The notes under the pieces were generated by a model. It had not been told where the DNA came from. It ran no database searches and saw only the letters and a list, made by a program, of their open reading frames with translations. A stretch of 64,000 bases of DNA from Malania oleifera (taxonomy: Eukaryota > Streptophyta > Magnoliopsida > Santalales > Ximeniaceae), in the NCBI RefSeq assembly GCF_029873635.1, contig NC_080428.1, positions 68,629,601 to 68,693,600 of the forward strand, written 5' to 3'. Position 1 is the stretch's first letter. The number at the start of each line of letters is the position of its first letter. The translations under genes were made by a program, and so were the position numbers. Positions 34,387 to 48,586 of the stretch are shown piece after piece.

Positions 34387-36300
34387 TTTTAATTTTTTTT
34401 AAACTTTACCTTATATTTTTCAAATTCCAAACTGGACCATAGGAAAATGAGTATTTTTTATTTTTTATTTTTTATCTTTAAAGAGTTATATTACTTTATT
34501 ATGCGAGATAATTGCTATGCTTTGTAATTTTTATATTTTAGCATAACTTTGAGGCTTTTGTTATTTTCAATTTTAAAAGGGCACAAGTCGTCTCAATTTG
34601 GTGCCACCTTGCTTTTCATTTATTTATTTTTAAAAAAAGAAGAAGATAGTACCGTACACCTTTAGCAAGAACAATATATCCTATTATTATTCTCTTTATT
34701 TCTTTGCAATTTTCTCTTAATTTACCGAGTCCCTAATTTATATTCACATTTTCCCCTTGTTTGATTTTATTTTGAGATATTTTCATAGAAACATCACAAG
34801 ACATAGCTAAGATTGGACTTGCATAGTCTGTTTTAAGACGTACTTAAGATTAAATAAGATTCAATTTACCTTAACAAAACAAAATCGAACTGCTTTAAAA
34901 AGACTAATTGAGGTGTGGGTAACTAGTTTTTGTGCCTCTATCCACCAATTAATTGAATCTCACCAATTAACATAAAAAATTATATGTTTCATGCCAAAAT
35001 ATATCAATATATAAATTATATTTTATCAATATTGAATAAGGATAAATTATATCGTGTATGAATGACTAATAAAAAAGAAAAAAAACCTAAAAATAAAGCA
35101 ATTCTCAATTTATGTGTCTTTATATTTATATTTTTTAATATACCAATTTAGTTTAATAATCTGTCACAATTGAATGCGATCAATTGAAATTGAAAAACTT
35201 AGGGTCTATTTAGTTATAGAAAATATTTTAAATTTTTTAGTTTTATAAATAACTAGAAAAATGTTAACTTATTTTTTTTTAGTTATTCATGAGTTGTGTT
35301 ATGAAGGTAGAAAATAAAGAGTAATTTTTTTATTTTTATTTTTATTTTTATGTTTTAAAATAATTACAAAAAAAATTTATTTTTCAATTTCTCAAAAATC
35401 ATATAAGATAATAATTAGGATCATGAATTTTTGAGTTTGAATTTAGATTTATATGGATTCGAAAAAAAAAAAAAACTTTATGTATTATCCATACAAACTA
35501 AAGTTCAATATTCGAATTCCATGTTCCCAAATACAAAATAAGAGTTAGAAATTTAGAAAATAAAAAATATTTTTAAAATTTTTTGTATAAATTTAGAAAA
35601 TTTTTTTAAAAAAATGTAGCAATTTTGTATTATTTGAAAAAATAGAAATGAAAAATGAAACTATTTTCACAAAAAAAAAATAAAAATTATGTGGATTTGA
35701 AAGAAACTCAATACAATTTTATATTATATTTTTTTTATCTAAATCCACACAAATATAAACACACGATTTGAGTTTCATATTCTCAAATGTAGGGTTATTA
35801 TTGTTTATTTATTCCATACAAATTTTGTAAAAATAAATTTTTATTTATTTTTATAAAAATTTCTCCATAATTAAAAGAGTCTTAAAATTTTCAAACTATG
35901 TATCTCACTTAACTCATCTCATTTGTTTGATTTGAATAACCTTTAAATGGAAATTATTTTGAACTAATTTACTAAAAAAATAAACCGACCTTACATGAAA
36001 TGTTTGATGGTAACTTTGAATTTTATTAAAATTGATGAAATTTATTTTATAATAATGGGTTTAATTAGAGATGAAACAAATTTTATTTTAACTTTTTTAT
36101 TCTCAAAACAATACAAAAACAATATCTCATTTTTTAATTTCCATCATTTTATAAAGATCTTGAAAAATAATAAAGAATATTTTATGTTTTAATAAAAAAT
36201 TAAAAAATTAAAAAAAATGATATTTAATGATTATTTAAAAACCAATTCCTTTTTCACAACAAGATTATTATTATTTTTTTTCAGACCAAAACATTTTCGA
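34387..36300. other. Very AT-rich spacer, no gene seen
   Basis: Long poly(A)/poly(T) stretches; no conserved reading frame. Confidence 0.5.
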
Positions 36301-36310
36301 ACTCATGCTG

Positions 36311-36400
36311 CATGCATGATCCATGGCATCATTGGGCTGACTTGGACCCTGGCCCAAACAGAGTCCAGGCCCCTAATGGCATTTCGTCGTCAGCCCAACT
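36311..36400 (+). promoter_or_regulatory. Site II-like promoter motifs upstream of the RPS9 pseudogene
   Basis: TGGGCT at 36333, GGCCCA at 36351, AGGCCC near 36367 and AGCCCA at 36392 cluster within 65 bases. Such GCCCA (site II) clusters mark promoters of plant ribosomal protein and growth genes. A CATGCATG (RY) box lies at 36311-36318. Confidence 0.55.
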
Positions 36401-36543
36401 AGCCACATAGCAGTAGGTTTTACGGCTAGAATTCTATGACGCCATTGAAGGAGTCTCTCTCCCATTTTGTCTTCTTCATTTCGATCCTTTGCGCCGAAAT
36501 TCAAATTCTGCGGACCGCAGCACCTGTAAGGCTGTAACATAGC

Positions 36544-37587
36544 ATGGCGTACGTCTCCTTTTACCGAAACTGTAAGTCTTCTATTTCATATCAGATAAAG
36601 AATGCTGCTGCTGCTGTTTGGTTTTGATTTTGTCTGTGTTTTTGTTTTCGTTTTTTAAACTTCTGAAAGCATGCTTTCATTACTTCTTCGTATCATTGCA
36701 TGCGGTCTGACCTGCCTTGCTCATTTCCGGTGTGTTGTCCGTTCGGTTCACTTTAATTTTGTTAAAAACTCATTCATCAGAGTTGCGATTTCTTTTTCTA
36801 TTTTCCCTTTTATCAAATTGATTTTACTTTGATTGGTTTGTTGATCAAATATGAAAACAAGATCGAATTAAATCCCCACTCTCGTCTTACGTATAATTAA
36901 AAAAAATGCATGTCTTGTGCTGGTTTGGTAACTAAAGAAAAAGGGAAAAGCGGAAATTGACTTAACGGCAAATGGTCACATTAGCTCAGTCAGGGGAGGC
37001 TTTTATATTTTGAGGTCACAAATTGTGGACAATACGGGGTTCAAAGTTGAAGCTGTTAGTTTTCCTACTATTGCGGTTATTTCACACTGATCCATTGGCG
37101 GGTTTTGTTTTTTTTTGTTTTTTGTCTTTTTTTAAATTTATTTATTCCAATTTGAGTAAAAGGCTTGCTCTGAGTGAAAACCTGGTATTTTGAACATGTT
37201 TATGCTTCACAGATGGGATAAAATTTCAAGAAGCCTTACGAGAAGGAGCTTTTTGATGCTGAGCTAAGGCTTGTGGGAGAGTATGACTCTAGTTTAAGAG
37301 GTTGTTGTGGAGGGCTCATAGGCCCTTAGCCATATCCACAATGCAGCAAGAATGCTTCTTACCCTTGATGAGAAGAACCCACGGATATTTTTTAATGAGA
37401 AGCACTTTTTAGGAGGATTAACAGGTATAATAGTCTCTTTGTATGAGAGCTAGAAGAATCTCGATTACATGCTGGTGCTTACTTTGTAGAACCTGCTTGA
37501 GCGCTCTCTTCAAACTCTCATGTTCAAATCTGGTGTGGCCAAGTCAACTCACAATGCTAGAGCGCTCATCGGGCAAAGACTTATTAG
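36544..37587 (+). pseudogene. RPS9: Unprocessed pseudogene of 40S ribosomal protein S9 (uS4)
   Basis: Exon 1 (36544-36571) reads MAYVSFYRN, close to the normal MVHVSFYRN, and ends at GTAAGT. Exon 2 starts after CACAG at 37213 with (T)AT-GGG. In shifting frames it reproduces [40 protein letters not shown] and [11 protein letters not shown], ending at the usual intron position (donor at 37588). Features of decay: one extra base near the exon 2 start, loss of the RRP codons, more frame changes and stops in the middle, and no recognisable last exon (VGRQVVNVPSF...). Because introns are kept, this is a DNA-level duplicate and not a retrocopy. Confidence 0.85.
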
Positions 37588-38509
37588 GTATTAATAATGA
37601 GTTATCCTTCCTATGAAAGAAGTTACTCTCTGTTTTACTTCTATATTCTTATCATGTTTTTTTCTTTTTGTACATTGTTTATTTATTTTTATGCATAGGT
37701 ATAGTTACTATTTAGTCCTCATTGACAGGTTATTAATTCTTGAGTTCTTGGATTTTCACTTTCTTAATTAATTTTCTCTTGAGTTATATTTGGCTTTTGA
37801 AATTTCTAGTACCGAAGCAGATGTCAAGGGAAAAATTGGAAGATATTGGAAGTCTCTAATCATTATACTTGTTAATCATCTCTATTTTTTTAGTTATTGA
37901 TCCTTATCATATTTTGCTGACATAAATAAACAAGCAAGCAAAGTTCTTGGCCATGTAGTGATGATGCCTTGTAACTTCTAGTGATTTGTTAAATTAGTGT
38001 TGGACTCTGAAGATTTTGTTTTATTGTTCTTTTAAAAAAAATAAAAAAATAAATTGGACATTTCGTTGCATATGTTTTTTGTTGTTATCAATAGATGGAG
38101 AAAGAGAGAAAATGTAGATGGCAAGTATATGGTTCAAGGTTATGATGGGGGTTAGAACCAAGAAGGCTGAGCGCTTTGTAATTTATTGAAAGTAGAGGAA
38201 TATGAGTTGTTCTTCCAGAAAAGGGTCTGGATTTGATGTTATTCTATAAGAAATGGAATTTTTACAAGTTTGCAAGTAAGAAGCATGGGATTGTGAGAGG
38301 GACATCCGAGACCCACAAGACCTTTTAGATAGACTGGGGTGCTCTGTAAATTTGTATCCTTTAGGCCAGGTTGCCATGGTTGTTTCCCCTACAACTTATG
38401 AAATATCAAAAAAAAAAAAGTGTGGAAAAAGAATTGCAAAAATTGGCTTCTCATTTTGTTTAGCTGCATTTCATGGTCCATGCTTCCTTGGTTGGTGTTT
38501 AGGGGGGGG
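37588..38509. other. Spacer between RPS9 pseudogene and L1
   Basis: No gene recognised. It ends in a poly(G) run at about 38502-38517. Confidence 0.45.
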
Positions 38510-41285
38510 GGGGGGGGTGGATTTTGATGTCATTATATTCACTAGTGAGGCTTCAGAATTATCTCTAAGTGTGAGGGGTTTCAATTTGTTTATTAAGGAT
38601 TGTAATTTGAGGGATATTCATCTTTCAAATGCTCAGTTTACTTGGTTCAAAGATGGCATTAGAACAACGACTTCTAGGATTGATAGATTCCTGTTTACCA
38701 CTAAATGGGACGTTGCTTTTCCTAGCCTTACTCAAGAAGTACTTCCTAGAATTGTTTTTGATCATTGTCCTTTGATTCTTGAATCTAATCCTATTAAATG
38801 GCCCCCCTATTCATTTAGATTTGAAAATACGTGGCTTTTTTATCCTAATTTTCAGAGTTTGATTGGGAATTGGCGGGGGACTATAGAAGGGTGGGAAGAT
38901 TTTTGCTTTATGAAAAAATTGAAGTACGTGAAAGAAAAACTAATACTGAGACCTTTGGTGATGTTAGATCCAGAAAAAAAAGTATTCTTGAGGAATTGAG
39001 GCAATTGATAGATTGGCTAGGGAGGGACCCATTTATGATGATATTGCTGGAAGATGTATCTAGTTGTCTAATGAGTTTAAACAAGTTGTTTAAAGTGAAG
39101 AGATGAGCTGGAGGCAGAAATCTAGGATGAATTGGGTTAGGAGTGGGTTTTGTAACTCTTGACTCTTCCATAGGGCGGTGAATGGTAGGAGAAGAAAGAA
39201 TTTTTTTAAAGAGTTTGAGGACAATAGAGGAGTGGCTATTATAAATCCTCACTGTATTGCAGGTTTGGTTACTGATTTTTATTGGAATCTATTTGTAGAG
39301 GAGGATAAGGGGAGAGTGATGGTTGAGGGGCTGGATTGGTGTCCTATATCAGTTGATAAAGTAACTTGGTTAGAGAGACCGTTTGAGGAAGAGGAGATTA
39401 AAAGCTTGGTTTTGAGAAGGATAGAGAGAAGGCCCTTGGGCTGGATGGCTTTACTATGGCTTTCTTTTAGGACTGTTGGGATATTTTCAAGGGAAACCTT
39501 CTTAAAGTGTTTTCTTGAATTCTTTGATAATGGAGTGGTAGGAAGGAGTATGAATTCTATTTTTATTACCTTGGTGTCTAAAAAAAATTGTGCAGTCAAA
39601 GTTAAGGATTTTAGATCAATTAGCTTAGTCACAAGTGGTTACAAGATTTTGAGTAAGGTGTTATCTAAGAGATTGGCTACTGTTTCTGGAGAATATTACC
39701 TCTCTTAGCAAGAGTAATTTTTTAGGTGGTAGACAGATCCTAGATGCTGCCTTGATCGCAAATGAGGTGGTTGAGGATGCTGTTCAGAGAAATAAGAAAG
39801 GTCTAGTGCTGAAAGTAGATTTTGAGAAAGCTTATAATAGGGTGAATTGGAGTTTTGGATAAGGTTATGGCTAGAAAAGGTTTTGGTCAAAGGTGGAGGA
39901 AATGGATTAGAGGGTGCCTATCTTTTGTAGTCTTCTCTATCTTAGTAAACAATGAGGCTAGGTCTTGGTTTAATGCTCCTAAAGTTCTAAGACAGGGGGA
40001 TCCTCTCTCCCCTTTTCTATTTACTATTGCTGTGGATGCTTTGAGTAGGGTGATTGAGGGAGGAATTGATTGAGGGTTGGTGAAGGGGTCAAAGTAGGGC
40101 ATGAGGATTGTATCTTTTTGCACCTTCAGTTGTAGATGATACTATTCTCTTTCTTACATATAGCATGGGTTGCTTCTCTAATTTGCTAACTATCCTACAG
40201 GTTTTTGAGAAAGCTTCCTGGTTGAAAATTAACTTTTTTAAGAGTGGTTTGGTGGGCCTTGTCATCAATGTGGACTCTTTTGTTAGGCTTGTGGGTTGTG
40301 CTGTTTTGATTTGGACGATTACTTATTTAGGTGTTCCCTTAGGAGGTAATCCTTAATGTTGATTCTTTCTGGGATCTAGTTTTTGAGAGAGTGGCAAAGA
40401 GATTGGATGGGTCTAAAGGAGCTTTTTTCACCTTAAATATTACTCTCATCTGCACATGTCTATCCTCCATGCCTTTGTATTATCTTTCTCTTCTAGAATT
40501 CCTATGAGATTTGCGTGGAGGCTTGAGAAATTAATGAGAGATTTCTTATAGTCGAGTGGGGGAGAGAGTAATAGAAATCACTTTGTAGGCTAGGAGATTG
40601 TGTGCAGGTCTTTTGGGAGGGAGGTTTGGGTCTTGGTAATTTTGTGTTCAAAAACATTTCATTGGTGGGGAAATTGTTATGTTGTCCTTTAGAGCCTATT
40701 TCTCTTTGGCTGCACAGCAAATTTGGCCTACCACAAAATGGGTGGGATGCCATGGTTAATATTACTCATGCGGCTCCTGGGAAGTTTATGTCTCAGATTT
40801 ATGATCATTCCAAAAGTACATGGTGGGTAATGGGGAGTGAATTCGTTTTTGGGAGGATCTTTGGGTTGGGGAGATGCTTTTGGCTATTGCTTTTGCTTGT
40901 CTTTATCGAGTCTCTATTCTTCATGATACCCCTATTTCTGATATTTTTTATCTTTTGCAAAGGGTTAGTCTCTCTTGGAATTTCCATTTCGGGAGAAATC
41001 TGAATGGCAGAGATATTAATGAGTTGGCTCTTTGAACCAGTTTGCTTGATTCTTTCCATGCTCTTTTGGGGAGTGATGAAAGGGTTTGGAGTTTAGAACC
41101 ATATGGGAAATTCTGTTGTAAATCTTTTTTCTCCTATATACCCCTTTGGGTAATTCTCTCGTAAATCTTTTTTCTCCTACTGGACTTATGATCCTAATGG
41201 GGATCATTTTTTGGTTTGTATTCTTTGATCTGGAAAACTAAAGCTCCCTAAAAAATAAAAAAGTTTTTATTTGGAGAATTGAAGC
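38510..41285 (+). mobile_element. L1-type LINE ORF2, degenerate
   Basis: In order: endonuclease C-terminal half (SLSVRGFNLFIKDCNLRDIH, FTWFKDG, SRIDRFLFT, FDHCPLILES) at 38510-38840; a long linker; RT motifs VKDFRSISLVTSGYKILSK near 39600, LVLKVDFEKAYNRVNW near 39810, LRQGDPLSPFLF near 39990 and VDDTILF near 40132; and a zinc-ribbon-like tail WKTKLPK...FIWRIEA near 41230-41280. Several stops and frame changes break it. The N-terminal endonuclease part and ORF1 are missing, so it looks 5'-truncated. Confidence 0.85.
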
Positions 41286-43615
41286 AAAAGTAAACTAAGG
41301 CAGCCTATGGAGGAAGATCAAGAACAGAACAATGTGGAGATGGAGCAGGATCCTAGTGAAGATACTTTATCCAACAGAGCTCTTGTATGTGAATCAAACC
41401 TGCTTTCTCTTGGTATAAACATGTAATTAAAATATTCTGCACTGGGGAGGGTGGCCATGTGTAATCAGGTCTCTATGGATGCTTTGATCCTTTTGCTAGA
41501 ATTGTTAGTGGTTGGTTGGAATTTGACAGTTAACCCTGTAATTAACCAATGCTGGTCTGTGACTCTGTAAACTAGACATTGTTTCTATTTTTTTTGATAA
41601 CAAACATTGTTTCTAATTTACAACGAAAATGTTAAATCATCAAAATTAAGAAAACTTTGGGTAGCTTAGGGTTTGGTCTTTCCAATGTCTCCCACCTATC
41701 CATCATGGGGAAGAGCTCCTCCCTGCTTGGAAGGATTCTGTGGAGTAATTGGAGAGCCTAAACCTTGGCAGGGGAGGGCTTGGGTGTCTAATGGAATTTT
41801 CTATGAGATTTGGGGGAAGGATGAATAAATAGAAGGAATGAAGAATTTGTTTAGGAGAGAATTTAAGAGTTGTGCAATAGTTTAAATTCCTTCTTTTGGA
41901 CAGATTTGGGGTCTAGAGATTCTTGCTTTACTTGCTCCAATGGGGGAGACAGGGATGTTCTCATCTTGGAATGGTGACAGAGCTTTTTGAAGTGAGGAAT
42001 AGAGATTGAGGTTTCTAGAAGCCAAGTTGTTCCATCTCTGCTTGGTTGGCTTCGATCCTTGCTCAATCCTTGTCCAAATTTTGGTGGGGGGGCTAATGGG
42101 GAGAGGAAAGCGTCTTTGTTAGATTTGAAAATATGTGGAAAAAGGAGAATGGAGCTATCTAACAAGTCTAAGGACTAGGCCGTGTTCAAGAAGTTGGGAT
42201 TTGAAGCCAGTATCATATCCAAGGGAACTAAGGAGATTTTTGGTGTCTTGAGAAACTCATTTGCCGAAGCTAAAGAAGAATTAAGGAAGTTGCAATGATG
42301 TAATTATGATGCTGAAGAAAGAGGCAATTGACCCATTCATTGAAGGAAATTTATGCAAAAGATGAGTTCATGTAGGAGACAGAGATCAATCCAGTGGCTT
42401 CAGGAAGGAGATAGAATTCAACATTTTTACATGCCGAGGTGGTTGTTAGAAGACTAAATATTAGGATCTATTTCCTTTTAGAAAGAGGATGGGATAAGAT
42501 TGAAGAGAAGGATATAGTGGCCTGTGTGTTTGGTATCTCCCATATGTGTGAGAATACACGGATGCACACAGCCACACAGTCATACCCATTTTTGTATCTT
42601 GATATAGTGTGGGATAGAAAGGTGTTGGGTGGTGGAACTCTTGTCTCTTTTCTGTGCAGGAATTGAGATACTAATAACACAGTTGAATGATGAGCCGCAT
42701 AAGGATTTGGAAAGGAATGTCTTGTGCAAAGAAATTGTAAATGCAATATAAGAAATAGGGCAAGACAAGCCCCCAAGACCAGATGGCCTCTTGGTAGGTT
42801 TAACAGATTATGAGATATTGTGGGAGAAGTTATGATTGGATTAGTCTAGGATTTCTTTGCACAAGGGCTTATGCCTGGAAAAATTTAAACCACACATTCA
42901 TCACATTAATTCTCAAGAATTATAAGCTTATGAAACTTAAGGATTGATGACCTATTAGCCTGTCTTACATTGTTGACAAGATTAAATCCAAAACAATGAC
43001 TAATAAATAAGCTGATAGATGTTCTTCTTTGTCTTATTTCTCCATTTAAAAGTGGATTTGTGAGAGGGACACAAATTGCTGATTACTCCTTTTTGACACA
43101 TGAAATCACCCGTAGTATGAATCAACGGTAAGGAGAGGGAAGAAATGTCCGTTGTCATGAAACTGGACATGAGGCCTATAACAAGGTGGAATAGGACGTA
43201 TAAGTATGTCGGAAAAAAAACATGGCTTTCCTTGCCGGTTTTGTTCCCTGGGTTATGTTGTGTGTTATCGGTTTTCTTTGTGGTGTTGGTCAATGGGAGC
43301 CCATCTCCATCCTCCAAGCCTTATGGGGGCTTAAACAAAATGACTCCATCTCTCCTTATCTTTTTATTATGTGTGCCAAATGTTCTATTTATTGCCATTA
43401 AAAAAGCTAGTAATAATGGTCTGTCTGGTGAGGACTTTAGTATGGAGATATAGGAAGGGGTGTACTATGTTCCAAAAGATGAGATTGTGTAGTGGTGTCA
43501 TCAAGCTTGTTTACAGGTGTTAAGAAAATGTTGTTTGGAAGGGATAAGAGGGGCAGGCAAGCAGTGGCCAGGATCAAAAGCATCCTTAGCAGTTAGGATT
43601 AAGAGAACAGAAGTA
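41286..43615 (+). mobile_element. L1-derived tandem unit A
   Basis: This unit of about 2.33 kb starts with GGAGGAAGATCAAGAACAGA near 41310, and from about 41640 continues as degraded L1 ORF2. Recognisable pieces are an FTCSNGGD-like box near 41930, LQEGDRIQHF near 42400, DKPPRPDG near 42765, FVRGTQIADYSFLTHEI near 43060 and MKLDM with AYNKVE near 43160. It repeats as unit B directly to the right. It serves as the empty-site reference for two insertions in unit B. Confidence 0.7.
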
Positions 43616-43828
43616 GAAGTAAGGAAGGCAGATTATGGAGGAAGATCAAGAATAGAACAATGTGGAGATGGAGTAGGATCCTAGTGATGACACTGCCCAG
43701 TCAAGCTCTTGTAATTGAACCAACTCTGCTTTCTATTAGTGTTACATGTAATTAAAATAGTCTGCCTTCAAGAAAAAGACGAGGAATGTGGCCACACGTA
43801 ATAGGGTCCCCATAGATGATCCCAAAAC

Positions 43829-44335
43829 TGTTGGGCCCGCCTCATATGATAAAAGGAGAATGAGGTTGCACATGGTGGTTAGATATGGCAGCAGGTTGCT
43901 GCAGCCACTTAAATAAATAATAAATCAAGGGGAGGCAAAGACTTGTTGGTGGTCAGATTTGGTTGTGAGTTGGCACCCACTCCAAGGAAGAAAGATATGG
44001 TGACGTTTGTTTTTGCTGCAATGATCTCCTCCCTTTCTCCTATAAAAGGAGTACATCTCCTCCGTTGTAAGATTGATAAACACACACAAAAAAATTTGAG
44101 TGAGAGTGAGTGAAGACACAATAAGTGTGAGTGCACTGTGAGTGTATATTAAGGTGAGTGAGTTGAGTGTATTGTAATCCTCCTACTTCTTCACTGTATA
44201 CCCATATATATATATATATATATAGTGAAGTTACTCCTCTCCCGTGGACGTAGGCTAAATTGGCCGAACCATGTAAATCTTGTGTGTGCTTTGTGTGTGT
44301 GTTATTTGATCTTCGGCGGGATTCATATCCTAACA
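43829..44335 (+). repeat. Copia left LTR
   Basis: Begins TGTTGGGCCCGCCTC and ends CATATCCTAACA just before the primer site. Includes a TATAAAAGGAG promoter-like motif near 44040 and a TA microsatellite near 44205-44222. Confidence 0.9.
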
Positions 44336-47300
44336 ATTGGTATCAGAGCTACTGGTTTACCGCCTTAATGGCAGGTTTTATTGCTATGTATTAATACCGC
44401 CTTGATGGCAGGTTTTATTGCTATGTAATACTGCCTTGATGACAAGTTTTATTTTTGTGTATTAATACCACCTTGATGATAGGTTTTATTTTTGTGTATT
44501 AATACCGCCTTAATAGCAGGTTTTATTGATGTGTATTGATACCGCCTTCATGGCTGGATCTGTTCTTAATCTTTGAGATTATACTGTAGCAATATTGTTC
44601 ACAACAGTTGTCCACGTACAGTACCAGAGCATATTAAATGGAGGAAAGTACAAGTCTTGGCAGTAGTTCCATGATCAGACTTACAGAGATAGATTATTCC
44701 ATCCGGAAGACAATGATGGAAGATTTGTTGTATTGTAAAGATTTGTTCAATCCTATTGAATGCAAAGGGATCATACCAAGTGGAAAAATGAGTCTGATTG
44801 GAAGAAGCTCAACAGAAAAGCTGTCAGTGTTATATGACAGTGAGCTGAGCCGAGGGCAATCCGTGATACAGCCAAAGAAATGGATGGCTACAAACTTTGG
44901 CAACATTTGGGAGAGATGTACGAGCCAAAGAATGCCAAGAACAAAGCCTTCATGATAAGAAGACTTGTGAATTTAAAATTATGTCATGGACAAAATGTTT
45001 CAGATCACTTGGATAAATTCAATGAAATTATTGATAATCTGACAAGCATGGAGTTGACTATTGCAGATGAAATACAAGCATTGGTCTTGCTGAGTTCATT
45101 TCCAGATAGCTGGGAGACACTGGTGGTAGCTCTCAGTAATTCAGCACCAGACGGAAAGGTAACCTTGAGTATGGTGAAGGATAGCATCACTAGATAAGGC
45201 AAGAGAAGAGCTGAGCAAGACTTGCCCACTCACTCTTAAGGACAAGCGATGGTCACTAAGAGGGGCAAAAGTAGATGTTCTTAAGGTGACAAGAAGAACA
45301 TAGGCATGTCCAGAAGCAAGTCCAGAGGCAAATCAAAATCAAGAGGTAACTTCACTTGCTTTTATTGTAATAAGCTTAGACATATAAAGAATGACTGTTG
45401 GAAATGGAAGACAAAACATACCAGTGAAGACAAGAAAGATGAGGACAAAAGTAGTGCAGCTGTGACTTCTAATGAAGGTGAAACTTACGTGGTGTGCGAG
45501 GAAGGATGTGTTAACCTCACTTGCCAAGACACAACATGGACGATTGACTCTACATCATCATTCCATGTAACAGCATGAAGGTACTTCTTCTCATCTTACA
45601 AAATTGGTGATTATGGTTTTGTTAAGATGGGAAATGAAGTCAAATGCAAAGTTGCTGGTAAAGGAGATGTGTTGATAGAAACAAATGTTGGATGCAAACT
45701 ACTACTGAAGAATGTTTGGCATGTACCAGACATTCGCCTTAACCTGATCTCCACAGGTCAACTTGATGACATGGGTTATGAAAGTTATTTTGGTAATGGA
45801 GTCTAGAAGCTCAAGAAAGGGAATTTGGTGGTGGCCAAAGGAAAGAAGGATGCTAACTTATACTACATTCAAGCTAAGCAACTCTGTGCAGGAGATGTGA
45901 ATGCTACAGAACATGAAGTCACCACCGAGTTATGGCACAACAGACTTGGCCACATGAGCGAGAAAGGACTCCAGATTCTTGTAGGGAAAAAGCTCCTTCC
46001 AAATTTCTCAGGTAATTCTTTAAAGAATTGTACTCATTGTTTACCTGGTAAACAACATTGAGTTGCATTTCGAAAGAACCCCCCATTTAGGAGAAAGCAT
46101 ATTCTAGATATGGTTTATACTGATGTGTGTTTTATGAATGATAAAAGTATATGTGGATCATTGTATTTTGTAACATTCATTGATGACTACTCTAGAAAAG
46201 TGTGGACTTATCCTTTGAAAAGTAAAGACTAGGTGTTAGATATGTTCAAGAAGTTTTAGGCCAATGTTGAAAGACAAAGTGGAAGAAAGCTCAAATGTGT
46301 TCGTTCAGGCAATGGTGGTGAATACATTGGGCCATTTGAAGAGCATTGCAGATTCCATGGTATCAAGCTTGAGAAGTCAGTTCCCAAGACTCCTCAACAC
46401 AACGACACTGCAGAAAGAATGAATAGAACCATCTGTGACACGATTATTTGCATGCTCTCTCATTCAAGACTGCCAAAATCCTTCTGGGGTAGGGCGTTAA
46501 TGACAGCAATTAACCTCATCAACCTTTCTCCTTTAGTTCCTTTAAGGGGTGACATTCCTAAAAGGATCCAGATTGGGAAAGATGTATCCTATAAACACTT
46601 AAAGGTATTTGGTTGTAAAAATTTTGTCCATATTCCTCGGGGTGAAAGGACTAAACTTGATGCAAAGACGAAAGAGTGCGTCTTCATCAGTTATGGTATT
46701 GATGAGTTCGGCTACAAATTATGGGATCCAAAGAACAGGAAAGTCATCCGAAGCAGAGATGTGGTGTTCTTTGAAGATAAAACTATTGACGATTGTGAGA
46801 AGGCCGATAATCCAAAGCATGCCCTCAGGAATCCAATCAAGATGATTCCAGATTCACCACCATAGCCACAAGAAGAGAATGACAATAACAGGGAAGTTGA
46901 TGAGAGTTATGAACCAATAGTTGAAGGTGATTAAGAAGCTCCAGTAGCAGAACCCCAAATACGAAGATTCACTCGAGAGCGTCAACCTTCTAGTAGATAC
47001 TCACCAGATGAGTATGTGTTGCTAATTGACAGGGGAGAGCTAGAATGTTATGAGGATGTCAGGTCGCATGGGCACAAGAATGAGTGGTTAAAGGCTATGC
47101 AAGAAGAGATGAAATTCTTGCATGAGAACTACACTTATGATTTGGTAGAATTACCAAAGGGAATGAAAGCACTCAACAACAAATGGGTGTTTAAATTGAA
47201 AAATGAAGAAGGAAACTCACAACCAAGGTACAAGGCGCGACTAGTTGTGAAAGGCTTTGATCAAAGAAAAGGCATTGATTTTGAATAGATTTTCTTGCCC

Positions 47301-48586
47301 GTGGTGAAGATGTCATCTATTTGAGTTGTTCTCGGATTGGCTGTCTGCTTGAATTTGGAGATTGAGCAACTTGATGTAAAGAGTGCATTTCTCCATGGTG
47401 ATTTGAAAGAAAAAATCTACGTGAAACAACTTGAAGGATTCGAGATCAAAGGAAAAGAACAGTTGGGGTGCAAACTAAGAAAGAGTTTGTATGGCCTCAA
47501 GTAGGCACCGAGATAGTGGTACAAGAAGTTCGATTCCTTCATGATGGAGCACGGGTATAAGAGGTTCACATCTGACCATTGTGTTTTTATTAAGAGATTT
47601 TCTAGTAATGATTTCATTATTTTTATGCTTTATGTGGATGATATGCTTATTGTTGGTCATGATACTAAGAAGATAGGAAAGTTGAAGAAAGAACTAAGCA
47701 AATCCTGTGCAATGAAGGATTTGGGTCCCACAAAATAGATTCTTGGAATGAAGATTTTTTGAGATAAAAAAAATAAAAAGTTGTGGTTATCTTAATAAAA
47801 GTATATTGAGAAGGTGTTAGAAAGATTTAACATGAGCAAAGCAAAACCAGTCAGTTGCCCACTTGTAGGACACTTCAAGCTTACTTCCAAGCAATATCCT
47901 ACAAGTGAAAATGACAAAGAAGAAATGAAGAAAGTGCCTTACTCTTTAGCTGTGGGTAGCTTGATGTACACCATGGTATGCACAAGACCTGATATCGCTC
48001 ATGTAGTTGGAGTAGTCAGTCGATTCCTTCAACTCCTGGCAAAGAACATTGGGAAGCTGTCAAGTGGATTCTTACGTATCTTAAAGGTACTTCTCATTTA
48101 TGTTTATGTTTTGGTCATGACAAACCTATGTTGGAAGGTTACACAGATGCAGATATGGCTGGTGACTTTGAATCCAGAAAGTCTACTTCAGGATACCTGA
48201 TGACATTTTCAAGGGGAGTATTGTCATGACAATCAAAGCTACAAAAATGTGTTGCATTGTCCACTACTGAGGCAGAGCACATCGCCATCACTGAAGCAAG
48301 CAAAGAGCTTTTGTGGGTGAAAAAGTTCCTAAAGGAACTTGGCCTTAAGCAACAGAAGTATGTTCTCTACCGTGATAGTCAAAGCGCTATTCATTTCAGT
48401 AAGAATTCAAGTTTTCATTCAAAGTCGAAGCATATTGATGTTCGATATCATTGGATTCGTGAAGCGTTGGAGTCCAAGCATTTAAGTATAGAGAAGATCC
48501 ATATTGATGACAATGCATCAAACATGTTGACTAAGACAACGTCCAAGTCAAAGCTCGAAGTTTGTACAACCACAACAGGTTCGGTG

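Noticed and set aside
35995-36192. 65-codon frame, Phe/Ile/Asn-rich
   Set aside because: Composition is that of random AT-rich DNA; no start context or homology signal.
36544-37587. Working RPS9 gene
   Set aside because: Frame changes and stops in exon 2 and no recognisable last exon.
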